Positions 29,130-37,989 of a stretch of 64,000 nt of DNA are shown piece by piece (position 1 is the first letter of the stretch; every line of letters starts with the position of its first letter). The translations under genes were made by a program, and so were the position numbers. The DNA is from Bacterioplanoides sp. SCSIO 12839 (GTDB lineage: Bacteria; Pseudomonadota; Gammaproteobacteria; Pseudomonadales; Oceanobacteraceae). The stretch is taken from the NCBI RefSeq assembly GCF_024397975.1, contig NZ_CP073745.1:1824501-1888500 (forward strand), given 5' to 3'. The notes below the pieces were generated by a model. That model ran no database searches and had not been told where the DNA came from. It saw nothing but the letters and a program-made list of their open reading frames with translations.

Positions 29130-30059
29130 TTAATAAAACTTAGGCTCACCTGGCGGACGTTTCTTAAAACGTTTATGCACCCAGAAATATTGTGATGGGT
29201 GCATTCGTACTGCTTTTTCTAATTCCTGGTTCCACATTTCGCAGTCTTGTTGTGGGTCGTCGCCAAAATTCTCCAGAGGTTTGCTGACCTCAATTTCAAA
29301 GACGCCATCTTTCAGACGGTGCATGCGTAGAAATACAACCACGGCGTTACTACGTCGTGCAATCAAGGTTGGCATGGCAAGGTTGGCCGCCTGGACACCA
29401 AAGAATGGAGCAAATAATGTCGATGCTTTGCTGAAATTCTGATCACAGGCATACCAGGCAACCTGGCCATCTTTGATCCATTTGATCAGGTCTTTAACTT
29501 GATCCTTGCTGAAGCCACGCGCATTTTCACGGTTACGGCCATTCACAATCATACGATCAATCACCGGGTTGTCATGGGGGCGATACATGTAACCAAGACG
29601 TTTCTCTTCGGTCAGCTCATTGACGACCAGTGGCAGATTAAAATCAATAGCGGCGAAATGCCCGCCCATCATTAACACGCCCTGGCCGCGACTGAGAGGT
29701 TCAAGCAAATTTTCAATGCCGATAATGTTGGCTTTGGAGATATAAGGGCGCATATCGGCCCACCAGGCGTGGGTACATTCCAAAGCGCCAATCGCCATTT
29801 GTTGCATGTTTTCTTTCAATAATGTTTCGATTTCGTCAGGTGTTTTCTCCGGAAAACACGCGCTGAGATTTTTGCGGCCAATCTTAGTACGACCCTTCAT
29901 TGTGAGGTATAGCAGTGTCCCCAGCACGTTGCCGAGGGCATGTTTGACACGAAGGGGGAGAAACGAAATAAGCCACATAAAAAAGACGACGAGCCATGCT
30001 CCCCAGTATTGGGGTTTTAGCATGGCTGTCTGGAATGGAATGTGATGATTGACTTTCAT
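29130..30059 (-). CDS. Lipid A late acyltransferase, LpxL/HtrB family (copy 1)
   Basis: A 309-residue inner-membrane acyltransferase that adds a secondary acyl chain to lipid A. It has an N-terminal anchor (YWGAWLVVFFMWLISFLPLR), GRTKIGRKNLSACFPE, the catalytic HxxxxD motif in MMGGHFAAIDFNL (about residue 133), YMYRPHDNPVIDRM, and the family end SQYFWVHKRFKKRPPGE. It lies 127 bases downstream of a close paralogue of identical length. Whether each copy transfers a different chain or to a different position cannot be read from sequence. Confidence 0.92.
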   Translation of the reverse strand: MKVNHHIPFQTAMLKPQYWGAWLVVFFMWLISFLPLRVKHALGNVLGTLLYLTMKGRTKIGRKNLSACFPEKTPDEIETLLKENMQQMAIGALECTHAWWADMRPYISKANIIGIENLLEPLSRGQGVLMMGGHFAAIDFNLPLVVNELTEEKRLGYMYRPHDNPVIDRMIVNGRNRENARGFSKDQVKDLIKWIKDGQVAWYACDQNFSKASTLFAPFFGVQAANLAMPTLIARRSNAVVVFLRMHRLKDGVFEIEVSKPLENFGDDPQQDCEMWNQELEKAVRMHPSQYFWVHKRFKKRPPGEPKFY

Positions 30060-30186
30060 GTCGGGAATCGCAACGAATTGGATATTGTGTCAAAGACCAT
30101 AATATCCAAAGTTTACGAATAAAAGTCTTACATGAAGGCAACAGTGTGTTACGGATTTGGCAATGATACCGTTTGATTGCACTGAA

Positions 30187-31116
30187 TCAATAAAACGGCG
30201 CTTCGCCTGGAGGGCGTTTTTTAAAGCGTTTATGCACCCAGAAATACTGACTTGGACGCATCCGAACCGCATTTTCCAGCTCTTTGTTCCAGGCCTCACA
30301 ATCGGCTTGAGGATCTTTACCAAAGTCAGGCAGCTCATCACTGATCTCAAATTCATAGCCACCGTTCTCCAGTCGGTGCATACGCATAAATACGACTGCG
30401 GCACCACTTTCCTGGGCAATCCAGCTGGGGGTTGAAATATTAGCGGCCTGAACACCAAAAAAAGGGGCGAAGCGATCTGAGCTTTTGCTGAAGTTCTGGT
30501 CGCAGCCATACCAGGTCATGCCACCGTCTTTCAGAAACTGAATCATGTCTTTTAATTGGCGTTTGGTAAAACCCATCACATCGTGACGATTACGGCCATT
30601 GACGATCATGCGATCAATCACCGGGTTGTCGTGTGGGCGATACATATAGGCCAGATGAAAACGATCTGTCACTTTGGCTGCAATTAACGGAATAATAAAA
30701 TCCACTGCGGCAAAGTGCCCCCCCATAATTAATACACCGTTACCTTTAGCCTGAGCGGCCATCAGCTTTTCTAAACCAATGACATTAACGGTTTTTGCAT
30801 GGGGCTTCATATCACGCCACCAGGCATGTGGTCCTTCCAGCGCTCCGATGGTCATTTGCTGCATGTTCTCTTCCAACAGCCGTTCAATTTCTTCGGGGGA
30901 CTTATCCGGAAAGCAAGCGGTCAGATTTTTACGGCCAATCCGGGTTCTGGCTTTCATGCGTCGATACAAAACGCTGCCCAGCTTTTTGCCCAGCGATTGT
31001 TTGCTTGAAAGGGGTAGCCAGGCGATCAGCCACATAATAAACACCATCAGCCAGGCACCGATGTATTTAGGATGAAGCAAGTCTTTAGAGAGGGGGATCA
31101 GGTTGTCGTATTTCAT
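30187..31116 (-). CDS. Lipid A late acyltransferase, LpxL/HtrB family (copy 2)
   Basis: Tandem paralogue of the downstream gene, also 309 residues, colinear throughout. Matching landmarks are the anchor YIGAWLMVFIMWLIAWLPLS, GRKNLTACFPDKSPEEIERL, the catalytic motif IMGGHFAAVDFIIPL, AYMYRPHDNPVIDRMIVNGR (also almost identical at DNA level) and the end SQYFWVHKRFKKRPPGE. The pair arose by duplication. Two late acyltransferases are normally needed for hexa-acyl lipid A, so the copies may share the two steps, but this is inference. Confidence 0.92.
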   Translation of the reverse strand: MKYDNLIPLSKDLLHPKYIGAWLMVFIMWLIAWLPLSSKQSLGKKLGSVLYRRMKARTRIGRKNLTACFPDKSPEEIERLLEENMQQMTIGALEGPHAWWRDMKPHAKTVNVIGLEKLMAAQAKGNGVLIMGGHFAAVDFIIPLIAAKVTDRFHLAYMYRPHDNPVIDRMIVNGRNRHDVMGFTKRQLKDMIQFLKDGGMTWYGCDQNFSKSSDRFAPFFGVQAANISTPSWIAQESGAAVVFMRMHRLENGGYEFEISDELPDFGKDPQADCEAWNKELENAVRMRPSQYFWVHKRFKKRPPGEAPFY

Positions 31117-31195
31117 TATTGTTGTTTGAGTTGAGCATTTTGAAATTTAAGCGTCGGATTATACCAGATGAAAACGTTGACGACTGAAGTCATGT

Positions 31196-32125
31196 TCACT
31201 GATGCGCATCAGGATTAAATCGCTCGGCCACAAAATCAATAAACGCACGCACCTTAGCTGATAAGTGTTTTCGGCTGGGGTAAATCAAAAAAACATCAAT
31301 CGATAAATCCTGATAATCCGGAAATAATTCCACCAGCTCGCCCGTTTGTAGCTGGTCGGCCAATAGAAAGTCCGGCAGGCGGGCAATCCCCTGGCCTTGT
31401 TGGCATAAGGACAAAATCATTTCGGAGCCGTTAGTTAATACCCGGCTGTTTACGGCAACCTGAATATCTTTGCCATAACGATTTTGGTAGTGCCAAAGTC
31501 TGGGTTGTTTCAAGTGGCTGTAAGTAATGCACTCGTGCTGATCCGGATGATTATCGGCCAGTTGCTCTGGCTTCTCAGGTTTGCCTTTGCGTAACAAATA
31601 AGCGGGAGAAGCCAGTGTGATGCCACGGGACTGCATGACTCTACGGCTGATCAGACTGGAATCTTCCAGTTGTGGGGTTGCCCGAATCACAATGTCAAAC
31701 CCTTCCGCGATGACATCGACTTTGCGGTTGCTGATATCCAGTTCCAGGGTGATGTGGGGGTATTGGCGTAAAAAATCTGCGAATACCGGCTGCATCTGTG
31801 CACCACCAAAACTCGCCGGGCAGCTGATGCGTAAATTGCCCGACGCCTGCTGCTGTTGGCCGGCCAAAGCCGTAATCAACTGATTGGCATCGGCAATGAT
31901 CTGCTGGCATTGCTGCAGATACAGCTCGCCTTCTGCTGTCAGGCTGAGTGAACGCGTCGTGCGGTTCATCAGTCGTACTCCCAAGCGCTGTTCCAGCTTG
32001 TTGATTTCTTTGCTGATGTACGACGTTGAATGGCCGGTATGCTCTGCGGCAAGGGTGAAACTGCCGGCAGCCGCGACTTGCGAGAATATCACCATGCCGT
32101 CTAATAAATGTGGGTTGTAATTCAT
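31196..32125 (-). CDS. LysR-family transcriptional regulator
   Basis: A 309-residue LysR regulator: N-terminal winged HTH (FSQVAAAGSFTLAAEHTGHS, then TSYISKEINKLEQRLGVRLM), linker helix, and a substrate-binding domain containing GNLRISCPASFGGAQMQPVF. It belongs to the subgroup that often controls an adjacent divergent oxidoreductase, and here it is divergent from a flavin reductase 153 bases away; control of that gene and itself is the simplest inference. The effector is unknown. Confidence 0.9.
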   Translation of the reverse strand: MNYNPHLLDGMVIFSQVAAAGSFTLAAEHTGHSTSYISKEINKLEQRLGVRLMNRTTRSLSLTAEGELYLQQCQQIIADANQLITALAGQQQQASGNLRISCPASFGGAQMQPVFADFLRQYPHITLELDISNRKVDVIAEGFDIVIRATPQLEDSSLISRRVMQSRGITLASPAYLLRKGKPEKPEQLADNHPDQHECITYSHLKQPRLWHYQNRYGKDIQVAVNSRVLTNGSEMILSLCQQGQGIARLPDFLLADQLQTGELVELFPDYQDLSIDVFLIYPSRKHLSAKVRAFIDFVAERFNPDAHQ

Positions 32126-32278
32126 CGTGTTGCTCTGGCTGCCTGAGTGTTAGTCCAGTCATTATGGGTTTATTGGGAGTCATATGGAAATAATCATTCT
32201 TTATTGCGGCTATTAATCTTCAATCAAGGTCAATTTATAGTAACCCCAGATCGAATATTCATTACTCAGGAGCAAGCC

Positions 32279-32836
32279 ATGAAAATATTAGCTTTTGCCG
32301 CCAGCAACTCGAGCCAATCAATCAACAAAACACTGGTGACTTATGCCGCAGAGCAGTTAGCCGCCGCAGAACAATTGGCTCAGCAGTCGGATGCCAGTTA
32401 TGAAGTATTGGACCTTAACGACTTCGAAATGCCGATTTACAGCGCAGACCGTGAAGAGCAGGGCGGTATTCCTGCTCCGGCTCATGCTTTTCGGGAAAAA
32501 ATTGCGCAAGCGGATGTACTGCTGATTGCATATGCCGAGCACAACGGGTCATACACGGCGGCGTATAAAAATATTTTTGACTGGGCTTCACGCATTGATC
32601 GTGATGTTTATCAGAACAAAGCCGCTGTTTTGTTGGCGACATCACCAGGGCCGGGCGGTGCACAAAACGTCCTGAATCAGGCCGTTGGATCGGCGCCTTA
32701 TTTTGCGCTGGACGTGAAAGGCAGCTTCTCATTGCCGTCATTCTTCGATCACTTTGATCAGCAAGCAGGGCAGTTGACCAATCAGGAGCTGGCCGCTCAG
32801 CTACAGCAACAGTTGAGCCAGTTGCTGCGGGGATAG
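32279..32836 (+). CDS. NADPH-dependent FMN reductase family protein
   Basis: A 185-residue flavodoxin-fold oxidoreductase. The open frame starts at 32147, but the family N-terminus MKILAFAASNSSQSINKTLV begins at 32279 after CAGGAGCAAGCC. The flavin-binding loops are ASNSSQSIN, YAEHNGSYTAAYKNIFDWAS and ATSPGPGGAQNVL, as in the NADPH-dependent FMN reductase/azoreductase family. It is divergent from the LysR gene; chrA lies 85 bases downstream. A role in quinone, azo-compound or chromate reduction is possible but not shown. Confidence 0.88.
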   Translation: MKILAFAASNSSQSINKTLVTYAAEQLAAAEQLAQQSDASYEVLDLNDFEMPIYSADREEQGGIPAPAHAFREKIAQADVLLIAYAEHNGSYTAAYKNIFDWASRIDRDVYQNKAAVLLATSPGPGGAQNVLNQAVGSAPYFALDVKGSFSLPSFFDHFDQQAGQLTNQELAAQLQQQLSQLLRG

Positions 32837-32921
32837 TGTCTGCGGGGATGGGGATAGTTGTTGCGGAGATAGTTGCTTTGCCATGAGGTATTGTTACATT
32901 AGCCGCCGGATCATTTAACCA

Positions 32922-34175
32922 ATGATGGCTATGGCTTCTTCAGACTCTCCTTCTTCGGCTGACACTTCCGGTACTTGGCTGGAAGTTTTTATCACGTTTC
33001 TCAAGCTGGGCTGCACCTCGTTTGGTGGCCCGGTTGCTCACCTGGGCTACTTTCATAAAGAGCTGGTTGAACGTCGACGCTGGCTCAGCGACGCTCACTA
33101 CGCACAATTATTGGCGGTGTGTCAGTTTTTACCCGGGCCAGCCAGTAGCCAGCTGGGTTTTGCGCTGGGCTTAACCCGAGCAGGCTGGCGAGGCGCTATC
33201 AGCGCCTTTGTGGGTTTCACGTTGCCGTCAGCTCTGGTGTTATTTGTTGCTGCCGGATTGATGACAAGCATCGAAGGTGACTGGTTAACCAGTGTTATTC
33301 ATGGATTAAAACTGGTGGCGGTGGTGATTGTCACCGATGCCGTTTGGGGAATGGCCCAGAAGTTGTGTCAAACCTGGCTAACACGAGCTATTGCGCTGAT
33401 GGTTGCCAGTGGTTTATTGCTGATGACTTTCATGGACGGTGTTGCTTTGGGTATCTCAGTAGCGCTGACACAAATCCTGATGATTCTTCTGGCTGCGGTT
33501 GTTGGCTTTATTTTAAAACCCAGTGTTGAGGCGCAGGCTTCGGCGTTATTAACACTGAACTACGGTCGTAAACTGGGCAGTATATTCCTGTTGTTGTTTA
33601 CGCTTTTGTTGCTGCTGACATTACCCGTCTTGAATCAATACGGTGTGTTGGTGATGGCCCGGGATTTCTATCAGGCCGGCGCATTGGTATTTGGCGGCGG
33701 TCATGTGGTGTTGCCTTTGTTGGAAAGTAGCACTGTAGCTGTCGGCCATCTTACAAATGAAGCTTTTCTGGCGGGTTATGGTGCCGCCCAGGCGGTACCA
33801 GGCCCTTTGTTTACTTTTGCTGCGTATTTAGGAGCTTTAGTACCAGCCGGAGCGACACCAGCCCTCCAGGCATTGGTCGCTATAATGGCAATTTTCCTGC
33901 CGGGGTTTTTATTGTTATTGGGCGTGTTGCCTTTCTGGGCTCAGCTTTCTGAAAAAGTGGCCGTGCGTCAGGCGCTGGTAACGGTCAATGCCGCGGTTGT
34001 GGGCTTATTGCTGGCGACGTTGGTTACACCCGTGATCAGTAGTTCCATCGTTAATGTCTGGGATCTTGCTGTTGCGGTCGGTGGATTGATGTTATTACGC
34101 AAGTGGCATTGCTCCCCGTTGGCGGTGGTGTTTTTTTGTGTTGTTTCTATTGTGTTGATTTATTCCTTCACCTGA
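32922..34175 (+). CDS. chrA: Chromate transporter ChrA (two-domain type)
   Basis: A 417-residue inner-membrane protein of the CHR superfamily in the long form with two homologous halves. The first half has FLKLGCTSFGGPVAHLGYF, the WLSD element and VCQFLPGPASSQLGFALG; the second has AGALVFGGGHVVLPLLES and AAQAVPGPLFTFAAYLGA. About ten membrane segments are visible. Such proteins expel chromate using the proton gradient. The upstream flavin reductase could supply a detoxification partner. Its 3' end overlaps the convergent DCC gene by 16 bases. Confidence 0.9.
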   Translation: MMAMASSDSPSSADTSGTWLEVFITFLKLGCTSFGGPVAHLGYFHKELVERRRWLSDAHYAQLLAVCQFLPGPASSQLGFALGLTRAGWRGAISAFVGFTLPSALVLFVAAGLMTSIEGDWLTSVIHGLKLVAVVIVTDAVWGMAQKLCQTWLTRAIALMVASGLLLMTFMDGVALGISVALTQILMILLAAVVGFILKPSVEAQASALLTLNYGRKLGSIFLLLFTLLLLLTLPVLNQYGVLVMARDFYQAGALVFGGGHVVLPLLESSTVAVGHLTNEAFLAGYGAAQAVPGPLFTFAAYLGALVPAGATPALQALVAIMAIFLPGFLLLLGVLPFWAQLSEKVAVRQALVTVNAAVVGLLLATLVTPVISSSIVNVWDLAVAVGGLMLLRKWHCSPLAVVFFCVVSIVLIYSFT

Positions 34176-34567
34176 ATGGCTTTGCGCCCTAAGAGTCGCA
34201 ATAACAACAGGCGTCCATTGCGTAATACCGGATACAAAACTTTGCCTAAAGCCGGGGAACGGAAAAAGAAAAACAGCAGGCGGTTAAGGTGATGTGATGG
34301 GCTGGTCATGGCCGTCAGCCAGGTGATGGCTTCGGCGCCCTGAACCATCGTATCCTGATAAATCACCGCCATGTTGTCATTCAGGTTAACCCCCTGATCC
34401 TGCAGCCACTGTACTTCCGGACGATCTTGCTCACGAGCGCTGATCAGCTCTAGTTGTCCGCTGAGCTGACGCAAACGAATGCCTCGGACAAAATGCTGGC
34501 ACACCGGACATTCACCGTCGTAGACAATGATCATCTCCTGTTGATTCTGGTTCTCAGCGTTGCTCAC
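34160..34567 (-). CDS. DCC family thiol-disulfide oxidoreductase-like protein (DUF393)
   Basis: A 135-residue protein with the thioredoxin-like motif at IVYDGECPVCQHFVRGIRLR, where the two cysteines of CPVC match the DCC family signature (DxxCxxC). Other family segments are LELISAREQDRPEVQWLQ and AVIYQDTMVQGAEAITWLTA. The C-terminal LGRKAIQVKE is basic. It lies 18 bases after the HTTM-domain gene on the same strand; DCC and HTTM genes are often paired or fused. Biochemical role is not established. Confidence 0.85.
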   Translation of the reverse strand: MSNAENQNQQEMIIVYDGECPVCQHFVRGIRLRQLSGQLELISAREQDRPEVQWLQDQGVNLNDNMAVIYQDTMVQGAEAITWLTAMTSPSHHLNRLLFFFFRSPALGKVLYPVLRNGRLLLLRLLGRKAIQVKE

Positions 34568-34585
34568 AGAATTTACCTCTCAGAA

Positions 34586-35956
34586 TTATCGGCTCGGTAG
34601 TGGTGTTGTCAGCGGTAAGATCCACTCGGTCGGCGTGATATTATAATCGACACTCAACAGATTAGTGGTTGGCGAAACGATACGCTGTCGTGGGCGACCA
34701 TTCAGTGAGCATACTGAGTTGGTTGTAATGGAAACAATCGGGTTGTCTGATGCTAAAGATGGGCGGCCGTTACTGTAATGTTGCTCCAGAAAACGGGCAA
34801 ATTTCCAGATCATATCGGGCTGGCAAGGCATGCGGTGTACCTGGCGTTTATTTAAGTGTTGTTGTGGGTAAACACGATACGTTTCGCCATTCTTGTAATG
34901 AATTAAAAAATCACTGTGCCCGTGTTTACTGCGAAGCTTCATTCGCCAGGCAAAACGGTGGCCTTCTTCACTCCAGGCGACATCACTGGGGTAAGCCAAA
35001 TGCCGCAGCGGGATAAGCACCTGACACAAACTCCAGACAACAATTGCCGTCACAATCCAGCGACTTTTTTGATAGTTCTGAGCTAATTGTTCTGTACCGC
35101 TCTCAGCGAAGAACGGCTGGCGTTTAATGGTTGCCCAAAAGCGCAACGGCCAGTCAGGACCGAACACCAATAAGCTGGTGAACAGTGTCATCCACGGGAA
35201 AATACCAATGGTAAAGACAAAGTGATTGAGGGTGTGAAACGCGGCATAAACCAACATTACCCAGATGCGGGCAGGTTTCCATAATAACAATGGTGCGCCC
35301 AATAAATGCAGGCCAATGACACCATAAGCGGCGGTGGCAACAGCCCAGTCTTGTACAAATAACTCGCCAAAAAATGGCATGTGGCTGCGGTAAGATAACC
35401 AGGTTCTTAATGGCTCCAGTGCTAACCAATCAGGATTAAGTTTAACCAGTCCGGCATAAATTAAGATAACTTCAAGCTGAAAAATTAACAGCCAATAACA
35501 CCAGGCGGGAACTGTCTGGTCTTTTGGCGATTTACGCCAGCTGTCAATCGACCATATTCGGTTGGCTGGCATAAATAACATCAGTACAGCAAACAACCAG
35601 ACCATATAAAAATGATTTAAATAGCGCGATTCATCGAGCAAAAAGGTATAGGTAAAACCAAGGATAAACACCATCATGCTGGCGCGATAAAACAATCCGA
35701 GCGTGACCCCCAGAGATACGATGGCCAGTAACGCATACAACCATTGCATGCCAGATGAAGACAGTGGCTGAATCCAGTCAATGTTCCAGTAATAAAATAA
35801 AAAATCAGGCTCCTGATAATAACGCTCAATGTCGAGATGAAAGCCGTAGCGAATCATGTCCAATAGCAAAATTAAGCCCAGGCCAATACGAAAAACAGCC
35901 AGGGCGCTGGCATGAGCTGGTTGAAACCAGCGATCAATTAACGACACTCGGAGCAC
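34586..35956 (-). CDS. HTTM domain membrane protein (vitamin K gamma-carboxylase-like)
   Basis: A 456-residue polytopic protein of the HTTM (horizontally transferred transmembrane) superfamily, related to vitamin K-dependent gamma-glutamyl carboxylase. Visible are FRIGLGLILLLDMIRYGFHL, several helices such as WLYALLAIVSLGVTLGLFYR, the family segment LIYAGLVKLNPDWLALEPLR and LYAAFHTLNHF-type helices. A soluble C-terminal third follows (after about residue 300). It forms a two-gene unit with the DCC protein downstream. Enzymatic activity is not known in bacteria of this type. Confidence 0.85.
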   Translation of the reverse strand: MLRVSLIDRWFQPAHASALAVFRIGLGLILLLDMIRYGFHLDIERYYQEPDFLFYYWNIDWIQPLSSSGMQWLYALLAIVSLGVTLGLFYRASMMVFILGFTYTFLLDESRYLNHFYMVWLFAVLMLFMPANRIWSIDSWRKSPKDQTVPAWCYWLLIFQLEVILIYAGLVKLNPDWLALEPLRTWLSYRSHMPFFGELFVQDWAVATAAYGVIGLHLLGAPLLLWKPARIWVMLVYAAFHTLNHFVFTIGIFPWMTLFTSLLVFGPDWPLRFWATIKRQPFFAESGTEQLAQNYQKSRWIVTAIVVWSLCQVLIPLRHLAYPSDVAWSEEGHRFAWRMKLRSKHGHSDFLIHYKNGETYRVYPQQHLNKRQVHRMPCQPDMIWKFARFLEQHYSNGRPSLASDNPIVSITTNSVCSLNGRPRQRIVSPTTNLLSVDYNITPTEWILPLTTPLPSR

Positions 35957-36056
35957 TCCTTAGAAAAAATACACAGCCGTAGTAACGATGTTCAGGATAA
36001 CGGGTTATGATGACAGAAATATAATAGTTGAGAATTATTCTTAAAACGAGAGTGGA

Positions 36057-36458
36057 ATGAAATTTCTAAAGTATGTAGCGTTATTCGCCATCACATTTGC
36101 GATTGTTATCTGGCTGGGTGTTAAAGATGCATTAACACCGGTAGTGAGAGAGGATATCCGCACACCGATCTACACGTTAGGTGACGGCTCTTATCAGCAG
36201 GCTCTGGCACAGCAGAAGCAGGTACTGAAGTTTGGCCCTATGTTTTGGGGCCAATATCCAGGAGGTTTGGCGTTTACGGATGCTGAACAAGCTCTGCACT
36301 ATCTGAAGCAAAACCCTCAGAAGTTTTCAGGCTCAAGCGAGTGGGGTGTCTATCAGCTATCCGGCGATCTTGAGCGCGATGTTGACTATAACGGCTATAG
36401 CGGACAACTGCATATACGCCACTCACTGTTGGTGATTAAGCAGATTCCCACGATGTAA
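36057..36458 (+). CDS. Hypothetical membrane-anchored protein
   Basis: I do not recognise this 133-residue protein. It has an N-terminal hydrophobic segment (FLKYVALFAITFAIVIWLGV) that may be a signal anchor, then a small soluble domain containing YPGGLAFTDAEQALHYLKQN and GVYQLSGDLERDVDYN. GAGAGTGGA precedes the ATG. It stands alone between the divergent HTTM gene and the convergent HAMP-GAF gene. The domain is compatible with a small periplasmic sensor or binding fold, but nothing supports a function. Confidence 0.75.
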   Translation: MKFLKYVALFAITFAIVIWLGVKDALTPVVREDIRTPIYTLGDGSYQQALAQQKQVLKFGPMFWGQYPGGLAFTDAEQALHYLKQNPQKFSGSSEWGVYQLSGDLERDVDYNGYSGQLHIRHSLLVIKQIPTM

Positions 36459-36492
36459 CCCATGGGAACCTGGGATGTGCTGCCTGTTTATG

Positions 36493-37836
36493 TTATTGAA
36501 TCGGCTGAATGTCACCCACAATAAAATCGTTGTTGGCCGGTTGATCCATACCCGCGATAATGGCATCGGCCATTAATTTGGCTAAGGCACGAATCAGTTC
36601 TTCCTGTTGTTGCGAAAACCCTTCCGGGTTATTGCTGCTGAACAATAAAATAAAGTTATTATGCTTTGGACATCGGAAAGGATACCCAACTACCTGATGT
36701 GCCATGGTGTTTTTGTGCAGTTCGCGCAAAAATCGTTCGTCGTGACGGGTGAGAGATAACTGTCGTAATGACTCGATGTTTAACCAGCCTGATTCAAGCG
36801 TGCTGGCTAATTCTTTGCCAAATGCTTTGTGCAGTGACACATGACGATGACGGAAGTTGTAATCCAGCGTGGTGGGTACGGATGTGTTCAGCTCTACGTT
36901 TTGTTCGTTAAATGCCATCAGGCCAATCCAGTTGCTACCTAATGCTTCACGGCCACTGTCGTAAATACTTTGCAACTTTTCACTGACGTCGCCAGGTTTA
37001 TTAATATCGCCCAGCATATCCATCATCAGCTTTGAGCGAGCGGATAGTTCATTAAATGCCTGTTGCAGACGACGGGTTTCGCCAGAGCCATTTAAATCCA
37101 CCTTTTTACCATAATCACCGGCTGCTACAGCTTCACATGCCCGGGTTGTCGATAAAACAGGACGCAAAATCCGCAGCGCAAACAAGCCCAGGGTCAATAA
37201 TAAATAGGCCATCACCACCGAAATTAAACCGAGATTGACTTTGTCAGATGTAATGCCAAACCAGACATAAGCCTCATGAATCTGATTGGCTAATGACGTG
37301 GCTTCGAGACTCAGGCGCTCCTGGTTGTTGATGATATATTCGGCACCCCATTCCAGGCGTGGCTCTTTGGGGTCACCCAACTGAGCTTCAAGATCATCAA
37401 CGAATAACAACCAGAAATGATGCCAGGCCGATTGCTTTTGAATAGCACGTAACAAAGGGCTGCCTTCCTGGGTTAACCAGCTGTAGGCAATGCTTTCACT
37501 CAGTTTGGTGACGTTGTTGTTGGCTTCACTAAAGCTGTTGTCGAGTGTGGTTAGTTGCTGACGGAACTGCTGGTAGAACACCGCGACATCGCGATTGTAG
37601 CTCTCAAAGTCACGGGGAGCGTTCAGTTTGTAGTGTTGGGCTTGTTGTTGCAGGTTCGCAATGTCCAACTGAATTTTATCCGCCTGAGCCTGCCAGTCTG
37701 TTAATTGTTTTTGCAGTTGCGTGGATTCGCGTTGACTCAGGGTCAGCAACAAAATAAACGCAATCATAATGGTGGCACCCAGCACAAACTGAGTCATAAG
37801 GCTTTTAAGTGGATTCATACTATTTTTCTGATTCAT
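36493..37836 (-). CDS. Membrane sensor protein with HAMP and GAF-like domains, no output domain
   Basis: A 447-residue protein: membrane segment 1 (FVLGATIMIAFILLLTLSQR), a helical periplasmic domain of about 170 residues with coiled-coil character, membrane segment 2 (LGLISVVMAYLLLTLGLFAL), a HAMP-like region (RPVLSTTRACEAVAAGDYGK), and a C-terminal GAF-like domain ending FSQQQEELIRALAKLMADAI. I see no histidine kinase, GGDEF, EAL or MCP signature. It may signal through a partner protein. An alternative start at the second methionine, six codons in, is possible. Confidence 0.75.
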   Translation of the reverse strand: MNQKNSMNPLKSLMTQFVLGATIMIAFILLLTLSQRESTQLQKQLTDWQAQADKIQLDIANLQQQAQHYKLNAPRDFESYNRDVAVFYQQFRQQLTTLDNSFSEANNNVTKLSESIAYSWLTQEGSPLLRAIQKQSAWHHFWLLFVDDLEAQLGDPKEPRLEWGAEYIINNQERLSLEATSLANQIHEAYVWFGITSDKVNLGLISVVMAYLLLTLGLFALRILRPVLSTTRACEAVAAGDYGKKVDLNGSGETRRLQQAFNELSARSKLMMDMLGDINKPGDVSEKLQSIYDSGREALGSNWIGLMAFNEQNVELNTSVPTTLDYNFRHRHVSLHKAFGKELASTLESGWLNIESLRQLSLTRHDERFLRELHKNTMAHQVVGYPFRCPKHNNFILLFSSNNPEGFSQQQEELIRALAKLMADAIIAGMDQPANNDFIVGDIQPIQ

Positions 37837-37989
37837 GCGATTGCTCTCCGGCGATTTGTTGCTCTGACCGAAGCCAAAAACACAAGTTCCGGGGAATGAA
37901 AAAAAATGTTATTCAACGTCAGATTGGCTTGTTATGTGACCTTTTTTGTAACTTAGCGGGAACTTTTACGGATTGGTGTTATCGCGTTT

